Position numbers and translations under genes: made by a program. Below, piece after piece: positions 8,639 through 18,249 of a stretch of 64,000 nucleotides of DNA. Source of the DNA: Candidatus Fonsibacter sp. (GTDB taxonomy: Bacteria > Pseudomonadota > Alphaproteobacteria > Pelagibacterales > Pelagibacteraceae); NCBI GenBank assembly GCA_009693745.1, contig SHWR01000001.1, positions 1 to 64,000 on the forward strand, written 5' to 3'. The notes below the pieces were generated by a model. That model was not told the DNA's origin, searched no databases, and saw only the letters and a list, made by a program, of their open reading frames with translations. Every line of letters starts with the position of its first letter. Within the stretch, counting starts at the first letter, position 1.

Positions 8639-9907
8639 ATGAAAAAAAACCTAATATGTTTCGTAGCTGCCATTTCTCTTTCTCTTAACTCATTTGCCGT
8701 TGCGCAACAAAAAGTTAATGAAGTAGTTATCGGTGTTCTACAACCACTAACAGGTCCAGTTGCACAGATTGGTCTTGATTCAATTGCAGCTCTTAAAACA
8801 GCTGTGCAAATTGTTAATGAAAAAACTGATCTTGATATGCCTTTTGCAAAAACAGAAGGTCTGCCTGGATTAAAAGGGGCTAAAATTAGATTGGTAATTG
8901 CAGATCACCAAGGAAAACCAGAAATTGGTCAAGGTGAAGCTGAAAGATTAATCAATAATGAAAAAGTTCACGCTTTATTTGGAGCATACTTTTCAGCAGT
9001 AACAGCAACATCAAGTTTAGTTGCTGATAGAGCTGGAATTCCATACGTAAACGGAGCTTCAACTGCGCCAAACCTTACAGAGCGTGGTTTAAAATATTTC
9101 TTTAGAGTAACTCCCCATGATGGTGAATTCACTCAAGTAATGTACGATTTTATGGCGGACTTACAAAAGAAAAAGAATATTAAATTATCAAACATAAGTA
9201 TTCTGCACGAAGATTCTCTTTGGGGAACGGATAGCGGAACTACTCAAGAAAAACTAGCAAAAGAAAAGAGCTATAAAGTTTTAGATAAAATCGCTTACAA
9301 TTCAAAAGCAACATCTTTAACTTCAGAAGTTCAAAAACTAAAAGCGTCTAACGCTGACGTTTTGCTTCCGTCTTCTTATACATCTGATGCTTTTCTTTTC
9401 TTAAAAACAGCTAAAGAATTGGATTATAATCCAAAACTTTTAATTGCACAAAATGCTGGTTACGTAGATCCAACATTTTTGTCTACAATGGGTAAAGATG
9501 CTGAAGGTGTAATTACAAGATCGCCTTTCAACTTTGACCTTGCTAAAAAAGTTCCTAACCTTGCTAAGGTGAATGAACTATTTAAAAAGAATTCAGGTGG
9601 AAGAGATCTATCTGATGTTCCAGCAAGAGAATTTACAGCATTTATGGTTCTTATAGATGCAATCAACAGAGCTGGTTCAACAGATCCTGAAAAGATTCGT
9701 GTAGCTTTAACGCAAACTAATATTCCTGCTAAAAATTTAATTATTCCTTACAAAGGAGTGAAGTTTTCAGCAAATGGACATAATGAGTTGCAAAGAGGAA
9801 TTTTAATGCAAGTGCAAAATGGACAATATTGTACAATTTATCCATTTGAATTCGCAGCTTGTGAAGTGAAATACCCTATGCCAACTTGGGCACAAAAAAA
9901 TAAGTAA
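8639..9907 (+). CDS. Periplasmic substrate-binding protein of a Liv-type ABC importer
   Basis: A 422-residue exported protein. A Sec signal peptide (MKKNLICFVAAISLSLNSFAVAQ) is followed by the Peripla_BP_6 fold typical of HAAT receptors: VVIGVLQPLTGPVAQIG, LVIADHQGKPEIGQGEAERLI and VHALFGAYFSAVTATSSLVADRAGIPYV. It captures the ligand in the periplasm for LivHM. Good family match and length; the ligand cannot be read from sequence. Context (DUF1445, PxpABC) points to 5-oxoproline or another glutamate derivative. An intrinsic terminator follows. Confidence 0.88.
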   Translation: MKKNLICFVAAISLSLNSFAVAQQKVNEVVIGVLQPLTGPVAQIGLDSIAALKTAVQIVNEKTDLDMPFAKTEGLPGLKGAKIRLVIADHQGKPEIGQGEAERLINNEKVHALFGAYFSAVTATSSLVADRAGIPYVNGASTAPNLTERGLKYFFRVTPHDGEFTQVMYDFMADLQKKKNIKLSNISILHEDSLWGTDSGTTQEKLAKEKSYKVLDKIAYNSKATSLTSEVQKLKASNADVLLPSSYTSDAFLFLKTAKELDYNPKLLIAQNAGYVDPTFLSTMGKDAEGVITRSPFNFDLAKKVPNLAKVNELFKKNSGGRDLSDVPAREFTAFMVLIDAINRAGSTDPEKIRVALTQTNIPAKNLIIPYKGVKFSANGHNELQRGILMQVQNGQYCTIYPFEFAACEVKYPMPTWAQKNK

Positions 9908-9923
9908 TTATTTTTGAGAAATT

Positions 9924-9958
9924 AAGGGGCGGTTTTAATTAACCGTCCCTTTTTTTTT
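9924..9958 (+). terminator. Intrinsic terminator after the binding-protein gene
   Basis: A strong GC-rich hairpin for this genome: arms AAGGGGCGGTT (9924-9934) and AACCGTCCCTT (9941-9951), loop TTAATT, and one G-U wobble. It is followed by a run of T through 9958. It isolates the binding-protein transcript from the convergent pxpA gene, which ends at 9963. Confidence 0.85.
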
Positions 9959-9962
9959 GCGA

Positions 9963-10736
9963 TTAATTAATTTTTTTTAATTTATCTAAAGATTTTAATA
10001 AAAAACCATTTTTAATTAGAACTTCTCTTAAGTATTGGGCGTTCTCTACTGCAGTTTTTTCATCTCCATGAACGCAAATTGAATCAATATCACATGGAAT
10101 TTTTTTTCCAGAATAACAATTTAAAGCCTGATCTTCTAACATTCTAAGAACATGTTTAGCAGATTCTTCTCTGCCTAAGATCATTGCGTTAGGTTTTGAT
10201 CTTGAAACAAGATAACCATTGTCTTCATAATTTCTATCTGCAAATACTTCACAAGCAATTCTCAATTTTAAATCACGACCTGCTTTTTCCATTTCAGTTT
10301 GTGCGTGCGCTAGAAAAATTATATTTGGATCAAATTGTTTAATGGCTTTTGCTATAGTGAAAGACAATTCATAACTCTCACAGGCCATATTACTCAAGGC
10401 GCCATGTGGTTTTACATGAGTTACTTTCATTTTTAATTTATCTGCAACTTTGCTTAAAATTTCACATTGATCGATGACAAGTTTAGTAACTTCCTCTGGT
10501 GAAATATTTATTCTTTTTCTTCCAAAATTGTCTCTATCTAAATAAGAAGGATGAGATCCAATGCTAACTCCATTATCTTTGGATATACGAATTGTTTTCT
10601 CCATCGTTTCTTGATCACCCGCATGGTAACCACAAGCAATATTTGCAGAATTTACTATTTTTAATAAAGCAGGATCATTTTCAGTAGAATGAAACTTTGA
10701 ACTTTCGCCAAGATCACTATTAATATTTACTTCCAT
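9963..10736 (-). CDS. pxpA: 5-oxoprolinase subunit A (LamB/YcsF family)
   Basis: Subunit A of the ATP-dependent prokaryotic 5-oxoprolinase, which with PxpB and PxpC hydrolyses 5-oxo-L-proline to L-glutamate in the cytoplasm. The 257-residue protein shows the family signature MEVNINSDLGES, SANIACGYHAGD, GSHPSYLDRDNFGRK, HVKPHGALSNMA, EVFADRNYEDNGYLVSR and ICVHGD, with metal/active-site His and Asp residues intact. Unusually it is on the opposite strand from pxpBC, diverging over 50 bases, instead of in one operon. Confidence 0.92.
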   Translation of the reverse strand: MEVNINSDLGESSKFHSTENDPALLKIVNSANIACGYHAGDQETMEKTIRISKDNGVSIGSHPSYLDRDNFGRKRINISPEEVTKLVIDQCEILSKVADKLKMKVTHVKPHGALSNMACESYELSFTIAKAIKQFDPNIIFLAHAQTEMEKAGRDLKLRIACEVFADRNYEDNGYLVSRSKPNAMILGREESAKHVLRMLEDQALNCYSGKKIPCDIDSICVHGDEKTAVENAQYLREVLIKNGFLLKSLDKLKKIN

Positions 10737-10786
10737 TATATTTCACTTTTGCTAATTTAAAATTTCTAAAAGTTTATACAATATCC

Positions 10787-11464
10787 ATGATAAAAAAAAT
10801 AACTAATATCAGCGATCAGGGAATTATTTGCGATTTTGGCGAAGAGGTAAATAAGGATATTAATAAAAAAGTTATTAGTCTTTTTAACTATCTTAAGGAA
10901 AAAAGAAATAAAGACGAAATTAAAGGTATTTACAATATTATCCCATCTTACAATAAATTAGTTGTTCATTTTGATTTAGAAAAAAATAATTCACATAAAC
11001 TTAAAGAAATAATTTCATCTATTGATCTTAAAAAATTAACCTCGTCTCAATCAGGCAACGCTTGGACTATTCCTATTTGTTATGATGATGAGTTTTCTCT
11101 CGATTTAGAAAATTTATCTAAATCATTAAAATTATCTAAAGATGATATTATCAAAAGTCACCTTGAAACTGAATTTTATGTCTACATGATAGGTTTTATG
11201 CCGGGACATCCTTATATGGGCGATCTTGATAAAAAATTATTTACAAGCAGATTACAATCTCCAAGAGTTCAAGTTCCCATCGGCTCTATTGCAATTGCTG
11301 AAAAATTTTGCATCGTCTATCCTTATTTGAGTCCTGGGGGATGGAATATTATTGGTAGAACTTCTATTAAACTATTTGATACAAAAAATTTAACAAATCC
11401 ATGTTTATTCTCTCCAGGCGACACAATAAAATTTAAAAAAGTTAACAAATCTGAATTAAAATAA
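10787..11464 (+). CDS. pxpB: 5-oxoprolinase subunit B (KipI family)
   Basis: A 225-residue KipI/PxpB-family protein (carboxyltransferase domain, subdomain 1). It shows IPICYDDEFSLDLENLS, the characteristic MIGFMPGHPYMGDLD with SPRVQVPIGSIAIAEKFCIVYP, and SPGGWNIIGRT near the C-terminus. It binds PxpC; the pair is homologous to the two halves of a biotin-dependent carboxyltransferase domain. Its stop overlaps the pxpC start by one base (TAATG), indicating coupling. Confidence 0.92.
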   Translation: MIKKITNISDQGIICDFGEEVNKDINKKVISLFNYLKEKRNKDEIKGIYNIIPSYNKLVVHFDLEKNNSHKLKEIISSIDLKKLTSSQSGNAWTIPICYDDEFSLDLENLSKSLKLSKDDIIKSHLETEFYVYMIGFMPGHPYMGDLDKKLFTSRLQSPRVQVPIGSIAIAEKFCIVYPYLSPGGWNIIGRTSIKLFDTKNLTNPCLFSPGDTIKFKKVNKSELK

Positions 11465-12420
11465 TGGAACAAAGTTATTTTGAAGTTTTGAGAGCTGGAA
11501 TTAATTCAACCTTTCAAGATAAAGGAAGATTTGGTGTTCAATATATGGGGCTAGCTCCTGGTGGTGCTATGGATTACCAATCTTTTTTGCTTTCTAACAT
11601 TTTACTAAATAATGATAAAAATACTGGAGCAATAGAATTTGCTTATCAAGGTCCACTGCTAAAATTAGTTAAAGGTAAAACTAAAATTGCAATTACAGGT
11701 AATGTTTTTTTTAAAATACATTCTCAAAAAGGTGAAATTGTAGGTGACCCATACCGCACATACGATCTAAATGAAGGTGATCAATTGGATATTCTTGCAA
11801 CAAAAGCCTCTGTTTATGGTTATTTGAGTATTGAGTGTGGTTTTAAATTAGATAAATTTTGCGGGTCTGTTTCATCTCAACCTCGAGCATTTATTGGTCC
11901 TAATGATGGGAAAAAGATTGAATTAAAAGATAAAATCTTAATACTTAAAAACTCTACAACTAAAGAAAATAAAATAATAAGAAACATTAAATTTGAAAAC
12001 AAAAAGATCTTTAGTGTGCTTCCAGGTCCTCAATTTCATTATTTTAGCACGAATTCAAAAAAGCAATTCTTTTCAACTCCTTATTTAATTACAAAGCAAA
12101 CTGACAGGATGGGAATGAGAGTTCTTGGTAAAAGTCTTAAAAACTTAGTAAACTCAAATATACCATCTGAAGGTATTATCAAAGGAGCTATTCAGGTTCC
12201 TGGCGATGGAAATCCAATTATACTTTTATCGGATCACCCAACAACAGGTGGATATCCAAAAGTAGGTTCTATTATTTCATCCGATTATGATGATTTAATT
12301 CAACAAAATGCAAATAGAGAAATTTATTTTCAACTTGTAACATTGGAAGCTGCCGAACAGCAATTTACACTCTATATAGAAAAGATAAAAAGAAGAATTG
12401 CTAATATTGAGAAAATATAG
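11464..12420 (+). CDS. pxpC: 5-oxoprolinase subunit C (KipA family)
   Basis: A 318-residue PxpC/KipA protein (carboxyltransferase domain, subdomain 2). It has the expected N-terminal block VLRAGINSTFQDKGRFGVQYMGLAPGGAMDYQSF, then NTGAIEFAYQGP, the central TDRMGMRVLGK and C-terminal PSEGIIKGAIQVPGDGNPIILLSDHPTTGGYPKVG. It completes the PxpABC enzyme. The stop is nine bases from that of the convergent acnA, with no room for a separate terminator. Confidence 0.92.
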   Translation: MEQSYFEVLRAGINSTFQDKGRFGVQYMGLAPGGAMDYQSFLLSNILLNNDKNTGAIEFAYQGPLLKLVKGKTKIAITGNVFFKIHSQKGEIVGDPYRTYDLNEGDQLDILATKASVYGYLSIECGFKLDKFCGSVSSQPRAFIGPNDGKKIELKDKILILKNSTTKENKIIRNIKFENKKIFSVLPGPQFHYFSTNSKKQFFSTPYLITKQTDRMGMRVLGKSLKNLVNSNIPSEGIIKGAIQVPGDGNPIILLSDHPTTGGYPKVGSIISSDYDDLIQQNANREIYFQLVTLEAAEQQFTLYIEKIKRRIANIEKI

Positions 12421-12429
12421 CTAAAATAG

Positions 12430-15093
12430 TTAAGCCATATTTCTTAGAACGTACTGAAGAATCCCACCATGCTTGTAGTATTCAGTTTCATTATCAGTAT
12501 CGATTCTAGAAAGAACATTTATTTTCTTGGAACTTCCGTCTTCGTATAAGAATTCAACAGTTACTTCTTCTCTAGGTTTTAAACCCTTTTCAACGTTTAA
12601 AATGTTTATAATTTCAGTTCCTTTTAGATTTAAATTTTTTCTCGAATATCCCTCTTTAAATTGAAGAGGTAAAATTCCCATGCCAACTAAATTAGATCTA
12701 TGAATTCTCTCAAAGCTTTCTGCAATTACAGCTTTAATTCCTAAAAGTTTTGTACCCTTTGCAGCCCAATCACGCGAGGATCCTGTTCCATATTCTTTTC
12801 CTGCCACAACAATTAAAGGAACTCCTCTTTTTTGATATTCTACTGAAGCATCAAATACTGTCATTTCTTTATTTTCTGGATACAGAATTGTAAAACCACC
12901 CTCTTTACCAGCAACTATTTCATTTTTAATTCTAATATTTCCAAATGTTCCTCTAGTCATTACTTCATGATTTCCTCTTCTTGCTCCGTATGAGTTAAAA
13001 TCTTTTTGTAAAATTTGATGTTTCATAAAATAATCACCTGTTGGACCACTTTTTTGAATAGATCCTGCTGGCGAAATATGATCGGTGGTAATTGAGTCTC
13101 CTAAAATAAGTAACTGTCTTGCATTTTTAATTGCAAAGAATCCCTCTGGTTTGTCAGGGAGGTTGTCAAAGAAAGGGGGTTTTTTTACATAAGTTGAGCC
13201 TTCGTCCCAATTATAAATTGAACTTTGTGTAGTTTGAATCTTTTGCCATTCTTTTGGACCGGTACTTACATTTAAATATCTTTTAACAAACATATCTGTG
13301 TTAAGAGATTTTGATAAAGTTTCTTCAATTTCTTTATTAGATGGCCAAATATCTTTCAAAAATACATCTTTGCCATTTTTATCTTTTCCTAGCGGATCTT
13401 TATATAAATCAAAATTCGCAGTTCCTGCTATTGCATAAGCAACTACTAACGGAGGTGAAGCTAAGTAGTTTGCCTTAACTGAGGGGTTAATTCTTCCTTC
13501 AAAATTCCTATTACCTGATAAAACTGCTGAAACATAAAGATCATTATCTTTAACTGCTTTAACAATTTTTTCAGCAAGAGGGCCTGAGTTACCAATACAA
13601 GTCGTGCATCCATAACCAACAAGATTAAATCCAAGTTTATCTAAATATTTACTTAATTCAGCTTTATTAAGATAATCAGTAACAACTTGTGATCCTGGCG
13701 CTAAAGATGTTTTGACCCAAGGTTTGGTTGTTAATCCTTTTTCTACGGCCTTCTTAGCTAATAATCCTGCAGCTATTAATACATTTGGATTGGAAGTATT
13801 TGTGCAAGAAGTAATTGCAGCAATAACTACATCGCCGTCTGTTAAATTATAATTTGCATCTTCAATTTTTATAGATTTAGGTTTATCCCTCTTGGCAAAT
13901 TCTTTAAAAGTAACTTCAAAATTCTTCTTAGCTTCTGTTAATAATATTTTATCTTGAGGTCTTTTTGGTCCTGAAATTGTTGGCACAACAGTTGATAAAT
14001 CTAATGAAAGAGTATCTGTAAATACAATATCGTCACTTGCCCATAGTCCCTGTTCTTTGGCATAAGATTCTACTAACTCTACTGTTTCTTTATCTCTGCC
14101 TGAAAATTTTAAATATTTAATTGTTTCTTCGTCAATTGGGAAAAAACCACATGTTGCGCCATATTCTGGAGCCATATTACCAATAGTAGCTCTATCTGCT
14201 AAAGTTAAATTTTTAAGACCAGGACCATAAAACTCAACAAATTTTTCTACAACTTTTTTATCTCTTAAAATTTTTACAACGGTAAGGACCAGATCAGTAG
14301 CTGTTGTTCCCTCAGGAAGTTTATTAGTGAATTTAAATCCGATTACTTCTGGAATTAACATAGAAATGGGCTGTCCTAACATCCCAGCTTCAGCTTCAAT
14401 CCCACCAACTCCCCAACCTAAAACTGACAAACCGTTTACCATTGTTGTATGACTGTCTGTTCCAACTAAGGTATCTGGAAAAGCAAAAGTTTCATTATTT
14501 TCTTTAGAAGTCCAAACAACTTTTGATAAATATTCTAAATTTACTTGATGACAAATTCCAGTTCCTGGAGGAATAATTCTTAAATTATTAAAAGCTTGTT
14601 GTCCCCATTTTAAAAAAGAATATCTCTCACCATTTCTTTGAAATTCTATTTCCACATTTTTATCAAAAGACTCTTTAGTTCCAGCAACATCTATCTGAAC
14701 AGAGTGATCAATAACTAGATCTACTTGAGAAAGTGGATTAATTTTTTTCGGGTCTTTGCCTTTTTCTTTTACCGCTTCTCTCATTGCTGATAAATCTGCA
14801 ATAGCTGGAATACCTGTGTAGTCTTGCAAAAGAACTCTGGCTGGTCGATATGCTATCTCTTTTTCAGATTTTTTTGTCTTTAGCCAGTCCTTAATAGCAG
14901 TAATTTGATCTTTTTTAACTGTATGATTGTCCTCATGTCTTAATAAATTTTCTAATAAAACTTTTAACGATTTTGGAAGTTTGGATATACCTTCTAATCC
15001 ATTTTTTTCAGCCTCAGGCAGAGAATAAATGTTGTAAGAATTCTTTCCTACTGTCATTTTTTTAAGTGATTTAAAACTATTTATACTTTTCAT
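12430..15093 (-). CDS. acnA: Aconitate hydratase A
   Basis: A TCA-cycle enzyme interconverting citrate, cis-aconitate and isocitrate with a 4Fe-4S cluster. The 887-residue length fits AcnA/IRP1-type aconitase. The cluster ligands are Cys430 (in ITSCTNTSNP) and Cys496 and Cys499 (GYGCTTCIGNSG). The swivel domain has GAGTG-like GKEYGTGSSRDWAAKG and ESFERIHRSNLVGMGILPL. It is last in the minus-strand run tctC-tctAB-prpF-acnA, 49 bases after prpF, so its expression may be tied to tricarboxylate uptake. It may or may not be the cell's only aconitase; that cannot be seen here. Confidence 0.96.
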   Translation of the reverse strand: MKSINSFKSLKKMTVGKNSYNIYSLPEAEKNGLEGISKLPKSLKVLLENLLRHEDNHTVKKDQITAIKDWLKTKKSEKEIAYRPARVLLQDYTGIPAIADLSAMREAVKEKGKDPKKINPLSQVDLVIDHSVQIDVAGTKESFDKNVEIEFQRNGERYSFLKWGQQAFNNLRIIPPGTGICHQVNLEYLSKVVWTSKENNETFAFPDTLVGTDSHTTMVNGLSVLGWGVGGIEAEAGMLGQPISMLIPEVIGFKFTNKLPEGTTATDLVLTVVKILRDKKVVEKFVEFYGPGLKNLTLADRATIGNMAPEYGATCGFFPIDEETIKYLKFSGRDKETVELVESYAKEQGLWASDDIVFTDTLSLDLSTVVPTISGPKRPQDKILLTEAKKNFEVTFKEFAKRDKPKSIKIEDANYNLTDGDVVIAAITSCTNTSNPNVLIAAGLLAKKAVEKGLTTKPWVKTSLAPGSQVVTDYLNKAELSKYLDKLGFNLVGYGCTTCIGNSGPLAEKIVKAVKDNDLYVSAVLSGNRNFEGRINPSVKANYLASPPLVVAYAIAGTANFDLYKDPLGKDKNGKDVFLKDIWPSNKEIEETLSKSLNTDMFVKRYLNVSTGPKEWQKIQTTQSSIYNWDEGSTYVKKPPFFDNLPDKPEGFFAIKNARQLLILGDSITTDHISPAGSIQKSGPTGDYFMKHQILQKDFNSYGARRGNHEVMTRGTFGNIRIKNEIVAGKEGGFTILYPENKEMTVFDASVEYQKRGVPLIVVAGKEYGTGSSRDWAAKGTKLLGIKAVIAESFERIHRSNLVGMGILPLQFKEGYSRKNLNLKGTEIINILNVEKGLKPREEVTVEFLYEDGSSKKINVLSRIDTDNETEYYKHGGILQYVLRNMA

Positions 15094-15142
15094 TGCGAAG
15101 ATTATTTTTTATTACTAATAAATTAAATTGCAAGATCGAAAT

Positions 15143-16231
15143 TTACTTTTTTAAAATAGATTTTTTTATATATACATCTCCAGACATAATCAATCTTGCA
15201 TTTCTAGTAGTGAAAGCAATTAAATCTACTATTTCTCTATTTTTATACTGAACGTTGACCTTAATTTTTAATGTACCACCTGGATGTTCTATGGCAATTT
15301 CACTTTTTGGAGAATAATCATTATAAAATTCAGAACAAATTGTATTTTCTGACTTGCAGGCAGCAGCTAGCGCTATTGATCCTGTAACAGCATAAGTTGG
15401 GTGACAGTTCCAAGGCATGAAATATCTAGATGCGATATCTCCATTTTTAGCTTTTAATACTAAAGCAATCTTAGGTATTACTGATTTCTTAACATTCTTA
15501 AAACCAGTTTTTTCTCCAACTTTTATTCTAATTTCGTTCATTCGATTAATTAAAGATTTATTTGCGTTCAGAGCTGAATAACTGTCATTAATTAAAACTC
15601 CAAAATCAGAGGCTTTAAAAAAAATTACAGGCATTGCAGCATCTACGAAGCTAAATTTTACACCGTCTAAAATGTCAATTTTTTTTCCTGTTGGAAATAA
15701 TTTTCCAGTTTGCGAACCAATTAAATCTATAAAACTCAAATCTATTGGAGAGCTTGAATTTGGAACGCCATCAATTTTATGATTTCCTTCATATGTGACT
15801 TTTTTATTGGGTGTTCTAACTATTGATTCAATTTTCATCCCAGTGTTAACATCTCTAATAATGACTTTTGTAATTCTGTTTTTTGCTTTTACTAGTCCTT
15901 TTTCTATTGCATAAGGACCAACTGCTACTAACATATTTCCACATGAAGGCTTTGTGTCTACAATAGGTTCATCGATTTTTACTTGAGCAAATAAATAATC
16001 TACATCAATGCCCTTTTCTTTAGATTTTGAAATAATAGCAACTTTACTTTTAACGGGCTCTGCTCCACCCAAGCCGTCTATTTGTCTAATATCTGGTGAA
16101 CCCATTACAGCTAAAAGTAATTTATCTCTTTTATTTATATTAGATGGAAGATCTGATTTTAAAAAATAAGGACCCCTTGAAGTTCCGCCTCTAAAAAATA
16201 AACAAGGAATTTTAATTTGATCGTTTATCAT
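15143..16231 (-). CDS. PrpF family isomerase (aconitate or 4-oxalomesaconate isomerase type)
   Basis: A member of the PrpF family, which has a diaminopimelate-epimerase-like fold. Known members shift or isomerise double bonds in methylaconitate, aconitate or 4-oxalomesaconate. It shows the family opening IPCLFFRGGTSRGPYFL, a conserved cysteine in PSCGNMLVAVGPYAIEKGLV, and CHPTYAVTGSIALAAAC. I place the start at ATG 16231, one base after the tctAB stop, not at TTG 16240, giving 362 residues. Between a tricarboxylate importer and aconitase, conversion of trans-aconitate to cis-aconitate is the most economical role, but this is inferred. Confidence 0.85.
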   Translation of the reverse strand: MINDQIKIPCLFFRGGTSRGPYFLKSDLPSNINKRDKLLLAVMGSPDIRQIDGLGGAEPVKSKVAIISKSKEKGIDVDYLFAQVKIDEPIVDTKPSCGNMLVAVGPYAIEKGLVKAKNRITKVIIRDVNTGMKIESIVRTPNKKVTYEGNHKIDGVPNSSSPIDLSFIDLIGSQTGKLFPTGKKIDILDGVKFSFVDAAMPVIFFKASDFGVLINDSYSALNANKSLINRMNEIRIKVGEKTGFKNVKKSVIPKIALVLKAKNGDIASRYFMPWNCHPTYAVTGSIALAAACKSENTICSEFYNDYSPKSEIAIEHPGGTLKIKVNVQYKNREIVDLIAFTTRNARLIMSGDVYIKKSILKK

Positions 16232-16232
16232 A

Positions 16233-18194
16233 TTAACCAAAAGGCCAAGGAAGCTTAATTAGTGATTGAAGTAATCCGCGCGGTAAAGATAAGCCCATTG
16301 AATAAGACAACCCCAATAATACTCCGAGGCATCCTATAGTAATTAAATTGATTTTTAAAGAACTTGCTTTTGTTTTAGATATAAGAATTGCATAAAATAT
16401 AATGATCATGGAAATTAAAAAACCAAACAATGCCGATAAAATTATTGGCAAAACTAACCAAAGAAAAGATCGAAAAAGATCTATACTTTCTTTTTTTGTC
16501 TTAAAATCAGTGTCGACTAAATCAGCTAATACTTTTTTTTGAAAGAAAATTATATAACTCATATACGCAAACATACATGTTGAGATTGCAAGTGGCCATA
16601 CTCCTCCAAGATATGTAAGGGAAGCTGAGTCTATTACAATAAATAAAAAATAAAAATATATTAGAGCTACAAAAATATATTGAAAATTAAAAATTGAGGT
16701 CATTTTTAACTGTTTAATATTCTTTTTAATTTGTAAATCTGGTGATTTTTTATTTCCAAAATAAATGGATATGAGAATTATAATTCCTAAAATAATAACT
16801 CCTGGCTTATGTAAAAAGCCCCAGCCGTTAAATTGTAGTGTTTGATAGAAATATCTTTCAATCGTGTCACTGATGACAAAGCCAACTATAAATGCAGGTC
16901 TTGGCCATTTGAAATACTTTAATAATGTGCAAAAACCACCCAAAACTATTAATGTATATAAGTCGCTATTTGTGAAAGTTGTTTGAAAAGCAGCAAAATA
17001 GATAATCATAATCATAAATGGAGCCATTAAACCAAAAGGAATTGACGCTAATTTTGAAATTGGTTTGGAAATAAAAAACATTGCACCAGTTGCAACGATA
17101 TTTGCGATAGCTAACGACCAAACGCATACATATGTAAGATATAAATCCTTACCAACCATGTTAGGTCCAGGTTGAATTCCTAATAATGTTAGTCCTCCAA
17201 GAAATACAGCCATACTTCCACTGCCTGGAATTCCAAATAGTAAAGTTGGAATTAACCCTCCGCCTTCATTTGCATTATTGGCTGCTTCAGGTCCAATAAC
17301 TCCCCTAATATCACCTTTACCAAATTTAGATTTATCTTTTGCGGTTTGTACTGCGTGACCATAACTGATCCAATTAGATGCGCTTCCACCAAGACCTGGT
17401 AAGATTCCTATAATTACTCCAATAACAGAGGATCTAAATACCAACCAACGATGTTGCCATACGTCAATAACTCCTCTTAACCAGCCTTTGCCAATTCCTG
17501 ATTCTTTTTGAGCAATGGCGGCATTTGATCTTAATAGATCACAAATCTCCGGAATAGCAAAAGCCGCTAATCCCATAATTGCAATTTTAATTCCGTCATA
17601 TAAATAATGACTTCCTAAAGTTGATCTTAATTCTCCTGTAGCTGGAGCCGTTCCCATTGTGCTTAATAATATCCCTGCTCCACAAGCTAATATTCCTTTA
17701 GCTAAACTACTTCCTGATAAAACTCCAACCATGCTTATTCCTAAAATTCCAAGCATAAATAATTCTGCCGAACCAAAAAAAAGAATTAATGGTTTTGCAA
17801 TTATTACTATTGCTGTAAGCACTAAAGCGCCAAATATTCCCCCAACTAATGATGCTATATAAGAAGCACTTAAGGCTCTTGCAGCTTGTCCTTTTTTTGC
17901 AAGCGGGAAACCGTCAACAACAGTTGCTTGTGAAGAACTTCCTCCAGGAATGCCCATCAACACTGATGATAATGTGTCAGCGGTTGGTATTACTGCTGTC
18001 ATTCCAATTAACATGGCCAAAGCAGATATTTTGTCCATGCCATATATAAATGGAATTAAAATTGAAAAACCCGCTATACCTCCCAATGCCGGCAAAACTC
18101 CGATGACTATCCCAAAAGCAACTCCAAAAAGAAGGTATAAAAAATGTGATTCAGAAAAGATTAAACTTAAAGATGATACTAAAGCATCGATCAT
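16233..18194 (-). CDS. Tripartite tricarboxylate transporter permease, TctA-TctB fusion
   Basis: An inner-membrane protein of about 653 residues. Roughly residues 1-490 are TctA, with the two hallmark repeats GVLPALGGIAGFSILIPFIYGM and GILPGLGGSASNWISYGHA, and IGPEAANNANEGGGLIPTLLFGIPGSGSMAVFLG. The last 150 residues form four further membrane helices, like the small TctB subunit, normally a separate gene; no other tctB lies nearby. I prefer ATG 18194 to TTG 18215 because it places the start at the usual TctA N-terminus. It works with the TctC receptor encoded just upstream to import a carboxylate. Confidence 0.88.
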   Translation of the reverse strand: MIDALVSSLSLIFSESHFLYLLFGVAFGIVIGVLPALGGIAGFSILIPFIYGMDKISALAMLIGMTAVIPTADTLSSVLMGIPGGSSSQATVVDGFPLAKKGQAARALSASYIASLVGGIFGALVLTAIVIIAKPLILFFGSAELFMLGILGISMVGVLSGSSLAKGILACGAGILLSTMGTAPATGELRSTLGSHYLYDGIKIAIMGLAAFAIPEICDLLRSNAAIAQKESGIGKGWLRGVIDVWQHRWLVFRSSVIGVIIGILPGLGGSASNWISYGHAVQTAKDKSKFGKGDIRGVIGPEAANNANEGGGLIPTLLFGIPGSGSMAVFLGGLTLLGIQPGPNMVGKDLYLTYVCVWSLAIANIVATGAMFFISKPISKLASIPFGLMAPFMIMIIYFAAFQTTFTNSDLYTLIVLGGFCTLLKYFKWPRPAFIVGFVISDTIERYFYQTLQFNGWGFLHKPGVIILGIIILISIYFGNKKSPDLQIKKNIKQLKMTSIFNFQYIFVALIYFYFLFIVIDSASLTYLGGVWPLAISTCMFAYMSYIIFFQKKVLADLVDTDFKTKKESIDLFRSFLWLVLPIILSALFGFLISMIIIFYAILISKTKASSLKINLITIGCLGVLLGLSYSMGLSLPRGLLQSLIKLPWPFG

Positions 18195-18249
18195 ATTTTT
18201 TATCGGAAGATACAACGACAGTTGTCATCTTTCGATATTTATTCAAGTT

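Noticed and set aside
15143..16240. Using PrpF as evidence for a methylcitrate (propionate) pathway
   Set aside because: No prpB, prpC, prpD or acnD gene is near; the neighbours are a tricarboxylate importer and a standard AcnA.
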